From the NCBI GenBank assembly GCA_037074705.1, contig CM073590.1:220440746-220504745 (forward strand): a stretch of 64,000 bases of DNA, read 5' to 3'. Below are positions 24,622 to 37,647 of the stretch, piece after piece. A program made the translations under genes and the position numbers. Position 1 is the first letter of the stretch; each line of letters begins with the position of its first letter. Origin of the DNA: Zhengitettix transpicula (lineage: Eukaryota; Arthropoda; Insecta; Orthoptera; Tetrigidae). The notes under the pieces were generated by a model that saw only the letters and a program-made list of their open reading frames with translations, searched no databases and had not been told where the DNA came from.

Positions 24622-27600
24622 TTCTTTCCACTAAAATGATTCAGTTAAACTCAATTACACAAAGCGAACCATGCTGACGGCTGCAAGTAGTTTTCTATTT
24701 TTCATTAACAAGCGATTAGTTATATCACAAATTGTGATTCACAATGTTGACAAAAGGTCGTCACGCCTTCAACACAGATTTTCTCTTCGCCGTTTAAACC
24801 CTTTGGTTTAAATAACATTAGACAGGACGAATATGATAATACTTAAGCATCAAAATATTTTCTCAGTTATATTATTTATTGCTCATAGCGATCTCACAAC
24901 TAGGTCATTTCTTTGGGGTGAAAGTTAGTTCTATCGTACGTCTTCGACATATTTCATTAGTGTATTTGAATCATTTTACTAGGTCGTTAAATACAATAGA
25001 ATGGTTGGGTTGTAAATTTATGTTTAATAAATTAATTGATTCATTTTAATTCATACGGAAACGTCCTAAATCAAAGCGTTACACATTAGTCTTATAACCA
25101 CAAATAATTTCATTAACGAAATAAAGTTTTAGACCTCAAATTAATATTTTTATATTTGGAATGAGATAAATATAAAATTAGAAATTCCGATTTAGCATTT
25201 TTTCTACGGCTAATTATAATTATATTAATGAAAAAAATTCGAGCGTCGATGCGACAAACCCAAACTTTGCACCAATTTTTGTTCAAATCCGTTATTCTGG
25301 ACCAATCAAGTATTTATTTCAATTAAATTATATCCGTAATAATGAATTACATTAAATATAGATTAACAATTTTATAAGGTCCGATTAGCACACACAAATT
25401 TATTTCTGCAATAAATTTAGGTTAATTAAACAAATGCTGAAAAGTTTCATCACAACCCTGAAATGAAATGTTCTGGATCGGTTCTCAGCCATATGGCTAA
25501 AGTTGAAATCAAATTAGTAAAATATAATCTTAAAAATCGGGCAGTCATCTGATTAAAACAATGCAACCCTGAAATCTTCTGCAACCATGTATAATTTGGT
25601 ATCGTGTTGTAAAGGAAAGAAGCAATTACTCGACCTAGCTTGTGTTGCGTAAGAAAGATAGTGCCCAAGTAAGCCATGCCAGTTTCCGAACAAAAATTAG
25701 CCTTTTACAAGAGGTCGATTGTACGATTACCGAATTCAGTCTCAGTGGTCTCTCTTACTTATTACATTAATTTGCAACAGACTATCGAGCACAAGAGCTA
25801 AGTAGTATAGGGGACATAACATTCGAGTAAATGAAGCAACCACCTTCAATAACAGAGGGAACATTAACTCCAGAATCTATTTAGTTCCGTCACAGATTAG
25901 TAGGTATGTACAATTTTTGGTGGGAGTTTTGATTTTATCTGTGAGTAGAACAGACATAGTAAAATATTAAAAATCTTTAGAGAGCACCTCCTTTGGTGAA
26001 TAAAAAGCATAGGAATTCTTTATGAACTTTACAAGTGTGTGTATGGTAATTGGAGAATTTAATACATCGAGTAATAAGACATTAAAATCACTGTATACTT
26101 ATGTCACAGATAAATGCTTCTACATTTACCATCTCTATAATGAATTTTTTTTCCCCTATAAAATTTCGTTTTTAGAAAAAATATTTAAAATGCAAGTTAA
26201 AGTGCATGAAATTACCATTATCTAAAAAGTAAAATGATGTTAAATCTAGGTTTGCCAGTTTTTCCAAAACAATTTAGTAAACATGCTTCCATCATTGTAT
26301 AGATTTCCAAGGAAAACTTGTTAAAATTATTTTAATGAAATCTAACAATACCTGAATAGATTGTTACTTCTGCACTCTACCATTTTTCTCATAAAAACTT
26401 CTGAAAAACTAAATTAACACTGACATACAAGGTTTAGTAGGTAACAATTCGTGTATTTTTAAAAAAAATAAAAGTATAAACTTAAAAACATTTTATATTG
26501 TTTCATATCAGGGATAGAAATGAAATAAATACAATCCAATAATGTGTGAATAAATTTGAGTTGCCTTTTATATTTTTTAAATACATTACCACTTTTTACT
26601 CAGACTATTACACATTATAATCAGAGTTTCCCAGTGTTCTTTTTTCGTAAAAAGTGTTCTGGAAATTCAACATAATTACATTGGTAAAAAACCAGACAGG
26701 AAATCAATAATAAATCAGGTTGACCAGTGACAAGTAGTCAACATGGAAGCAGCAGAGAAGCATCAGCGGGGGATGGGAAGAGAGAAGTAAGTGTTGAAAT
26801 ATTCACGGAATACTTCACACACACACCGGCACTCGCACCTTTCAAACATTACTAAAGCTTTACACTACGTATGTATATATGGTGTTCTCTTCCACACGGG
26901 AATAACAAAACAAAAGATACACATCCCTACTTTCACGATGTCGTAGAGAAAGTCACCAAACAGTTTTCCGTTAACACTTCAGTGAATTTAATTTCAACGA
27001 TAAGCTCACTGAATAACCTTACTGTTCCAGCATCTGAGGTAAGGGGTTTATATTAATATTTATATATATTTATATATGTACACACATGGATTCTCCCCTC
27101 CTCTGCTCTGTACAAATATCCCACTGGCAGTGCCTCTACGCTACAACGAGGAACTTCTTAAGGTGCTGCAAATAATATTGTCTTCTGCTTATCTTTCTCA
27201 GATTAAGCATCATTTTCGAGCACCAATAAAGCACATCTCAATGGGGAACATTCTATTTTGTAATGGAAATCATGATCAACAATGGAGTAAAAGATGATGT
27301 GCAACGTAACATAATTCCAATGGTATAAACAATTCTAGAAGTCAATTGTTCTAGAACAAAACGTGATATTCGCTCACTTTTAACATTCTATAATGTAATA
27401 TGACTTACATTGTTCTGTGCACCTGTATTTCAGATTACATAGCGCATAATTAGAGGTTAATTAATTTCCCTGCTCCAATTGTGTATTTCACATGGAATAT
27501 TTGCAGAACATCACATTAAATTACATCAGCCATTCACAGATTTACATATCAAAAAATAATTCTATCAGATGTAATTGAATTACATTCTGAAATGTTACAT

Positions 27601-28496
27601 GCAACAAAATAAACAGTATCTGCTTCCCACCTGCTAAAATAATAATACAACTCACTGAATAATTGTTCTAAAATTTGATAATACAAGACTATAATACATT
27701 AGATTAAAAGAGCCAAGCTAAATAAAAGTGTTTCATTCAAAAAGAAGTTACTATTAGCAATTCAAATGTTTCAGTCACTTGTATAAATATTTGTCAATTC
27801 AGTATAAGAAATTGTTTACATCACAATAATATGTATATACATATATCACAGCATTAGTGGATGACATTCTCCTCTCAATAAAAGTTTTCAATTTCATTAG
27901 TTTATAACAAAGTTTTCAAATTAATATTATACATATATTCCTGCTGTACACATTGTCAATCTACAAATATGTCAGGTGGAGAGCAAATGACACTTTGTTC
28001 CACATATTATTGCCCTTCATGTAATGTTCTGCATTTTTAAAAAAGGGAAAATTCTAGACATTTGTTTCCAATATCTAAAGCAGATCTTTTAAGCATACTT
28101 TTTATGTATTTCTACAGTATATTAATGAAAATCATGGTTGTATTCACCAGTCACAGCTCCACAATTTGCTAAGAAGTGAATCTTAATCCTGTATTTTAGA
28201 GTAGAAGCAGGAGTAAATGGTAACACATTTTCCCTCTGACAATTTCTCAGTCATGTCTGAAAAGAATGGCAATTTCATTTAGGTCCTGCAACTACATTTA
28301 CATGAATTATAACAGACCTTCTTTGAACTGAAATATTATTTGTGACTTTGTCATGTCTCTTTCTGCTTTACAAGGCAGATGGAGAAAATAGAGCGAGAAT
28401 GAAATGGAAGAATGTTGGGCAGCACTTCGTTTTGGAACTTTTAGAGTATATTTTCTCACAAAACTCTCACTTAAAAAATATGAGTGCTTTTGAGCA
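24622..28496. other. Intergenic: RTN4IP1 promoter side and TLK 3' UTR side
   Basis: The interval lies between the RTN4IP1 start and the TLK stop, both on the minus strand. It should hold the RTN4IP1 promoter (just above 24,621) and the TLK 3' untranslated region (just below 28,497). I found no clear TATA-plus-initiator arrangement and no single convincing polyadenylation signal for TLK. No coding ORF is supported. Confidence 0.6.
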
Positions 28497-28712
28497 CTAC
28501 GATGAGCTGGAGGCATTCATTCCGCTGAACATGCCCGTACTGAAAGTTGGTTGTTGCTGTTGCTGTGCTGCCACTGCCTGCTGAATTTGCTGTTGACTAC
28601 TATTTTGACGACCGTGCTTTGGCATTGGCGGCTGCAGGTACTCGTGCCGTGCAAGTGAAAATACATCGATACGATCTTCTTTTCGGTAGGCCAGACAACT
28701 TCGAATGAAGCT
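28497..28712 (-). CDS. TLK: TLK last exon (end of kinase domain, Q-rich tail, stop)
   Basis: Residues 656-726 and the TAG stop at 28497-28499. It starts [17 protein letters not shown], the end of the kinase domain. A tail follows with [19 protein letters not shown] and a serine-rich end, which is not conserved with vertebrates. Confidence 0.95.
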   Translation of the reverse strand, partial: SFIRSCLAYRKEDRIDVFSLARHEYLQPPMPKHGRQNSSQQQIQQAVAAQQQQQPTFSTGMFSGMNASSSS

Positions 28713-31700
28713 CTGTTAACAAAATAAAAGAAGTTTCAATGTAATTAAAATTTGTATATATGTATGTACATGTGTACATTGTAACACTTAAATAGAGCTT
28801 CGACACACTGTTGCATTACAATAAAAACTGTTTATTGTCAGCTTTCTGGGGAGGTGTGCACCGAGTAATTGTTGAAAGTCACTCAGCAGGCAGCTGCAGC
28901 GGAGTGCAGGCAGATAGCTCAGTGTGAGCAGATGGCATTGGTCTCAACAAACTTACTGCTCAAATTAATGAACACAAGGAGCAAAAGAAGTTAGTAAAGT
29001 TAAAACAATTACACATTGAGCACACTCCTGTAATGCTTTTATTTCAACTCTTTAGAAATAAATTGGACGTCAATAATTGTTTGTATTGAAATAAAGTACC
29101 TGGCGCCCTACAAAATATAAAACCAGTAACATAGTTGGAGAATCTGAGCAACAGTCACCAAGATAACAGACTGGTTTTCTTACTGATCTCACTAACCAAT
29201 TATCAAACACGACTTTCGTCACCAATATATAAATCTTTAACATTGTGTGTGTGTGTGTGTTTATACACACACACACAACCTCTCTCTCTCTTTCCTTTCC
29301 ATACCTATATTGCAATTATATATACATACATCACATTTAGAGCCCCCTCTGTCAGGAAGGAAGGTCTGAATTGTGTGCCAGCCAGGCACGAATTTGTAAT
29401 TTGAATTATTTTCCTCAGCCCACCCAATCAACTTAAATTTGCAAACGCCTAAAAAGACTTGTCTCACGCCCTTTCACTCAGGAAGGTCTACAACAAACTA
29501 CATGTGTGTTCAGCATCATGTCAGACAAAGAATCCCACAGAAATAAAATTTAGAAACAGATTCATGATTAAGGAAATATTATGCAACATCTTCACATTCA
29601 CAAAAATTGTGAATGTGAAAGGTACAAATTCTACTTTAAAACAAACATTTCCTGATTGCAATATATGAATACTTTGAACATACTTATTAAAACTATATTC
29701 AGGATAAGTACAAATATTTATTTACCTTAGCTTCATTAGTGACAGTTGGCTTGTTAGCAAACTGCACTTCTGTTGCTTTTAAAATGGTGTTTTCCTCTAA
29801 AATTGTTGCTTGTGATTGGTTATGTCCAAATGGCTGAAATAAATAAACATATTCAATGGAAAATTCAAAATTTTATTAACTAAACCTGTTCTTAAATGGA
29901 ATTTATTAAGTTATGTTTAATTATAATACCTTCTTTCCATAAAGACACTGGTAAAAAATAACTCCTACACTCCACACATCAACTTTAGAGGAAATTTTTG
30001 GAGGATTTTTCCCAACCACAAAACATTCTGGGGGCAGATACCTGAAAGAAAAATTAAGATGAAAACTGCTTCGTATTGTTACATTTATATGAAAGGTAGT
30101 CAGTCAGTACGTACCAGTAGGTGCCTGCCCCCTGTGACGTGAGGTCCATTCCGTGGTCAGGGTTATAGTTCTCTTCGTCCATTACTTTACTCAGTCCAAA
30201 ATCTGTTATTTTAATTTCACCACATACATTGCCCTCAGTAAGTAAAATATTACCTAAAACACAATATTTACAGGTATAGAATTAAGAAAATTTAAAACTA
30301 TTAATTATTCATTCCACATCCTTTGAAGTTTAGCTTGTGCATAGGTTTTATGGAATACTAAATGTATCATACTTCTACAAAAAAAAAGTGAAAGTCCAGT
30401 AGGATATACATGAACTTACACATTCCAAACTAAAGTTATTCAAAATTGAACTGTCATGATTGTTTATGTTTGACAAATTTGTAAACCATTTTTATTTTCT
30501 ATAATACCCATACTTTTATGCTTAGTATAGCTTTTATTTGAGAAACTTTTTATGATGGAGCTAAAACTTACCATTTTCATTAACACACCACTTTAAGTAG
30601 TGTTTCAGAAATTAACTCAATGAGTCCTATTGATTAATTTCAGCAGAATTAAGAAAAGGTCTACCGTAAATAAATAAATAAAAGCTTATCCGAGTTAAGT
30701 GCTACAAATTTTATAATTCTCATACTTCACTCCTGATTGGGAGATGCTTCCAGATTGAAATCCCCAGCACTACACTTTTACGTTGTGGGTCTCAAGATTG
30801 AGGACTCTGCACATTTATATGAAATCTAATTTAAACAACTTTAGGCATAACTGACCATTCATGTAGTTCACAATTTGAGTAATTTTAAAACCAATTTAAT
30901 ATCACTCAAAGTACTATAAAATTGTAAACTAATTAGCTTGATATTCAGCATTAATCTACTAGTTTACTTGTGGTTATATACCAAGAAACAACTTATGAAG
31001 AATAAAAAAGTGCACACCCATACAATATTGTACCCTAATGATCTTAAAAGTGCAAAACAATTTCTCAATGTATTTTTTATACCTTTAAATGTAAATATAA
31101 CTTCCTTTTAAATAGAGATAACTTTAAAAAATCAATAAGTCAGTTCATACAGAATACAAAGAAGCTATTACTTTTGATAGAATTAGTTCTACTCATTTCC
31201 CACATTCATCTTAAATAATATGTTGATAAACTAAAACTTACCTGGTTTTAAGTCATAGTGTATTACAGGTGGCTTTATTTCATTAAGGTACTTAAGAGCA
31301 GATACAACTTGCATTACTATAGATCGAGCCTCTCTTTCAGGTATTGTCTTGTGCTATAATTGGAATTGTAAACTTTCATAAACATTTAACATGTAATGGG
31401 CAAACTTATACAGATTATGAAAATACTATTTATGAAGCATGTTTGGATAATTTTTATATTGTTAACACAGAAACTAAGACAAATTTAATTTGTACATGTT
31501 GGCAAGATAGACAGAAGCTTTCACTAATCTTTCCTTATAAAGGAAACCGTGAAAGGTTTATATAATTAATTATAAGAATAAACCCCACCAAATAATATTT
31601 CTCTCTTTTTTGTTTCCTGTTATATTATGGGAAATTTTGCATAGATATGAATTTCTAATCCAAATCTGAACGTAAAGGTTATAAAAGAGAATTCATTTGC

Positions 31701-34700
31701 ACAAATTTTCCCCAGAACAAAAGTATGTTCGGAATATCCTAATACATTATGTTTGCATATTTTAGATGGGTGTTCACCTAAACTTTTTTGATGGAATCTC
31801 TCTTTAGGGACTGTGCATAGAAAATTAATATTCACAGACAAAACCCCAAATTCACAATAAAATAAAAAATGAATTTAGTTTTAATAATATAAAACATACC
31901 TGTTTTAAATAGAAGTCCAAATCATGACCATCACAGTATTCAAGGACAGTACAAAAGGAGTTGGCATCAATTTCAAAAACGTCATATAGCTTGACAACTC
32001 GTGGATGATCTAATGCTTTATGTATGTTGTACTCTCTTAGAGCATGCCTAAAATAATGTAAATATATACATTCTTTAACTGACATACTTCACATATATAA
32101 ATATATCATTTATACACAAATACCTATGTGTTTACCAGGTAATGAATTTAGTAACTAGTAAGATAAGATGATTAACAAGTTAAACAATGATGAAACAAAT
32201 ACACAACCAATATAAGACAAATTAATTAGTCTAAATCTGTTATAATAAAGTAATTTTATCTACTTTTACTTGTAAAGTTGATGATAAAATCTTTATATAT
32301 TTAACAGAAGGTTAGTATTACACCTATGCCCAATATGAGGAAACAGAAAGCACATTAAAAATACACAGAAGAAAATGGAATTGAAAAAAATAAGATTCTG
32401 TTAAATTTTTAAATTTGAAGTATACTGTGATACTTTACTGGTCCTTTTACAGTACTATAATATTGTACAAATTAAAGAAATGACCACCATTTGGTTATAC
32501 TGAAAAACATTTACTTAATCTTGAAATATAATTGGGATAAACCCCAATGAAAATGTAATCAATTGTTCATAGAATAAAAAATCAACTGGAAGCACATTTA
32601 TAGGCAGGTAATTCTTACCTGTATCTTCAATTTCTTTAACAATATTTCATACAAGTCAAATATTATAATCATTTGAAACAAAAATAATTGTTGGATAAAG
32701 TTTTCTCGGGATTCCGACCGGGTAGCGTAGTTTTGGAAACAACGTTTCGATGGCTTGCACCGCCTTCATGTGAAGATGGCGGTGTAAGCCATCGAAACGT
32801 TGTGTTTACAAAACTACGCTACCCAGTTGGAATCCTGAGAAAACTTCATCCAGCAACTACACTGGGAAAACCTACGTTTCTCATTAAAAATAATTGTATT
32901 TGTGTGTCATAGAATGTATTATATTTTGAAAAAAGCAGTTAAATCATATTTTACTCATACCAGCATTTATAATGCACACAATAACATGAATGTGAGGTCA
33001 TGCAGATGATAAACAATTTCTTACACAATAAAATCAGGTTACCAAAAATAAATTTAACATGTATTACAAAGTAAAATACTTTGCTAACAAAAATAGTAAT
33101 ATACTTTGCTAACAAAAATAGTAATATACTTAATTCAATAGAACAAAACCTACTTTATGTAATTGGCTTTTTTATCTTCTTTCCAGTCTTTATTAAGTTG
33201 ATGTACTTTACATGCAACATATCGCTGCTCTTTTAAGTCAAATGCCTGTAAAAGTACAAATGAAAAATCTACAATTTATATATTAAATAGTAAGAATTGT
33301 TCACATTATTTTTAAAATAGAAATATAGCACCTAATATGTATAATGCATAATTTAGTCTCAGAAAGTTTAGTTTAGTGGTATGACCTATTATAATGCTAA
33401 CTATAGTGTTGATATCTCCCATATTTTATACTGTTAAGTAACAGTTCAAATTTAAATACCATTCACTTATTGAAACTATTAGTGTTGGTAATGTACACAA
33501 ATTTAAATGCAATTGAATATTTTGAATTAAAATGAAAAATTACATGCCAATTTTAATAAAAAAAAACTTAACAAAATAATGATCTTTCTAAATGAAATTG
33601 TGAGAAAACTAATAGATATTGCAAAGTGTTTTACAGTAGGGAAGTTACAGCGCATATTCTTCCATTTATGGACATTATTTTCACTCCCATAAGCAGAAAA
33701 TCAACATGACAAGCATCCTCACACATTGTATGCTGTAGCATACATTCTATGCTCTGATAACTTTTCCTCAATCATGAACATAAATTAAAAACATGAATGG
33801 CGTGTACGTAAAAAAGAGATACGGTGGGATTACCTTAAAATGGAAATGGGTCAAGTATTAGCATGGCCACTTTAACTTGAGTAATTTACCTGTGCCCAAA
33901 TCAGTTTATCATCAGGCTGGGGAGTTTTAGGGTTGGACCTGTAAGGATGGATGAGAATATTGCGGTGGTTGGGAGGGTAACTGGAGGTTACCCTTGGGTA
34001 GGTGGGGAATATTGTCGGAAGCATGTTTTTTTGTAGATCGGGGTTAGATTGCAGTCCAGACAGAGAATGGACAAAGTTTCTGTAGTCCATGAAAGTAGAT
34101 TGTTGTTAGGGGTGGACTACGTTTTATATGTTGATCATGAATGGGTTTGGGTAGTTGAACAGTGGATAGTGACTAAACTTTCGATTGAAGGTAAGTCAGT
34201 CGCTTTCGGTCCCTCTTTCCTATTCATTTGAATTATTTGCAATTCACCCCTTTTCATTTTTGTCACATAGAAAAATATTTTTTTTCAAAAAGATTATTTA
34301 AGTGTATTATCTTCCTGGATTCATACATTTTACTTACAGAAGATGTTAATGATACAAGTAATTGTCCAAGACTAACAAAGCATCTACTTTACAGCTCTAA
34401 TAACAAACAAGCAGCAATGACCTCTGAACAGGATTAAATCCACCAATAAAAAAAATATGAAAAAACTATTGTTGCTACTCTTGAATGAATCACTTTACCC
34501 ACATACATTGGAAATGTTTGTCAAATTGTATATGTTGATGTAATTCTCCCAGGTTCCCATCTGGGTAAGTTTGTTGAAAAAATGACTTTTGAAGACATAA
34601 AAACATCTTCATTTTCCAAAAACTTAAAACAGCTGGAATCCTGAGAAAATTTCACCCACATGGTTCTCAATGTCTACAAACTTATATATATAAATAATAT

Positions 34701-36036
34701 TAACACTTCAGCTGATATAAAAAATTCTTCAGACAATTTTCAATAATAAAAAATGCAGCTAATGCAAACTGGAAAGATAAAACATCAAAATCAATGCAAT
34801 ATTTTTCTTACCTTATGCACCTCACTAAAACCACCCTTCCCCAACAGCATTAGTAACAGGTACCGCTCATTCAGAACAGGGTGGTTATTAAAACGTGACT
34901 GATCTTCGTTGTGAATTCTTTTGAGTTCCCGTATATGAAGATTTCGTTCACGTTCTAATTTTTCCATTTCTAACTGCAGATCTGCATCTTCTTTTTTCAG
35001 TGCACTTTGCCGTAACTACAACAAGAAACAGCATTATTATATTCAGTTTACCAACTATATTTAATGTTTTCTCAACATGGTATCAAGCTTTTTTTTAATG
35101 AACATTACTTTTAATATATATAAAACACTTAAGGAAAATGTGATGAGGTCAAAACTCATTTGGATATGAAAGAGAGACAACGATGTTAAATTACCTGAAA
35201 TCAATAATTGGTCCAGTTCGGCAGAGGTGAGATAATACTACACTACCTGGCTCGTCAATGCTTGCATAAACAGAAAATACCCTAGTGATCTCCTCCAGAA
35301 GCAAATATCCCATGAACTATCCACTGTTCATCTACCAAAACCCATCCCTGATCAACACAAGAAACTTAGACCATCTACTTTCCTGGACTATAAAAGCTCA
35401 ACTCCATTCCCCACCTTGCTTACACTGGACTGCAATCCAACCCAGATCTTAAAAACATCCTCCCCACCTGCCAAAGGGTTGCCTTCAGACACCCTCCCAA
35501 TATCCGCAATATCTTTGTCCACCCTTAAACTTTCCTACTTCAGTCAGGTTGCCAACCTTGTGATTGAAACAGGTGCCATGTCTGCTCCATACTCCAGCCC
35601 ACTACAATCCTCCACAAATAGCCACCTACAAAATCAAAGAAAACATTACTGCCTCTTGTCCCACATCGTCCACCAAATTAATTGCAAACTGTCAAAACTA
35701 TCCAAAACCCAATTTCCAACAGCTGCTCACACCCAAAGTCTCAGACCCTTGAAAATTTGTGGTATTTCCTCACCGCTGCAAGACTGGATCAACTATCGAT
35801 TTCAGGAAGTCAGCATCGCTGCCTCTCCTTCCCATCTAAAGGACCTTGTCACATTTGCCTTTAGTTTATATATATATCACACATCCTTCTCTCTGCTTTG
35901 AACATATGCTTTTCTATGTGCGTAATTCTTCACCTGAGCATATGAATTCACATAAAGTGCAATCCTTCTATTTCTCCTATTTATTTCTATCCTTCCTCAC
36001 TATCAAAGTTTGAATGTGACTTTGTCACCAAATTAG

Positions 36037-36088
<52 letters not shown>

Positions 36089-37581
36089 TGTTAAGGATTA
36101 TTAGTGAAAGTCACAAATGATAATTGGATAGTGCGTAAAGATAGAAAAAATGTTACATGTATATATAATCAACTTGTCTAGATGTACAAATGCCCATTGC
36201 TACTCTCTGAATGCATATATTTTAAAGGTACATTTGAATTTAATTGCATTCTAAGGAATTTAAATTATTTCATTCAATAACTTTCGGATACAGAAATTTG
36301 TATGTATTCAAGAAACACATGTAAATTATTTATAATAACAAGAAAGATTAAACCAATTGTAGGTTATGCATTCCTCAAGAACACTAATATTTCCAAAGCA
36401 CAGAAATATTTTAAGGATAAAATAAGTACCTGTAAGACAGAAAAATGTTTACCTTCAGAATCTCATCAGATTCATAGTACTCCCTCCACGACATGCCAGG
36501 AACAGCATCAGGCTTGAGGAACGTGGCATCTGCAGTTCCATTGTGCAAAATGGTCGACCCTTGACTTGCTTGACTACTATTCCGTTTTCGACCCGTTTCA
36601 CTATTTGAAGGACGCTTTTTTAATAACATCTTTTTCTGCCTATCAATCTCTTCCCTCTCAGCTGTAATCTCTTCCTGTCGCCTGTGAATATAAATACACA
36701 TCAAGTAAGTGGTAACTTACCAAGAATTAAATGTGCCAGGTTATTAAAAGGCAAGTGCTTTATATTAAGATTATATTAAAGATTGACAAAGACTTATTTT
36801 GGATGGATTATATAGCATGAAATATATAAGAAGTCTAATTGTGTATTATCCCATTAAAAGATTAAGAAAATTTTTAATGCAATACCATTCTAAAAAAAAC
36901 ACAATTGTACAAATGCAGCTAATTATAGTTAGATATTACTTTGCATTAACTTCTGATTCACAAAGCTGTATTAATTAGTAATTGATTATTAATTGATGAT
37001 TACTGTATTTAAATATGATTAGATTTGATTTAATGTAATTTAGATCAAGGGAAAATTTTCCCTTCTCCTTGCTAGTAAAAATTAAGATAAACTAGTAGCA
37101 ATTATTTAAGGACACACTGCAGCAGTTTGTAATTAATAAAAAACATACCTTGCTAGTTCTTGGAAAGCGTATCCATCAGTCCAATTCTCTTGAAACGTAG
37201 CTCCTACTCTTTGCGTTACAAATTGTCCTAACCGCAATCTATTTTGCATGCATTTCTGTCTTGCTTCTTTCTTCTCAATATTGGATTTTTCTTTCAGAAG
37301 TTTCTTGACAACATCAATACATTTATTTATATGAGATTTATGCTGCTCCATAGCTTTCTGTTGTGCAGCAAGTTGGTGCCTCAACTCTTCCATTGACTGC
37401 AAAAGAAATTTTGACATACAGGTCACTGGTAAAAGAATGCATTGTAATCTTGTTTTACAATTCATTTTAACAATAATACGTATATAAATAGCAATAAATA
37501 GTTACTTCAACTCAATAGGTAAACACACACAACAACATAAAATCTATACTTATTTAGTTAAAGTGCCAAACTTATTGTCCA

Positions 37582-37647
<66 letters not shown>

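Noticed and set aside
35416..35901. 161-codon plus-strand ORF as a gene
   Set aside because: It overlaps a retroelement remnant whose meaningful residues are in other frames, so the ORF is incidental.
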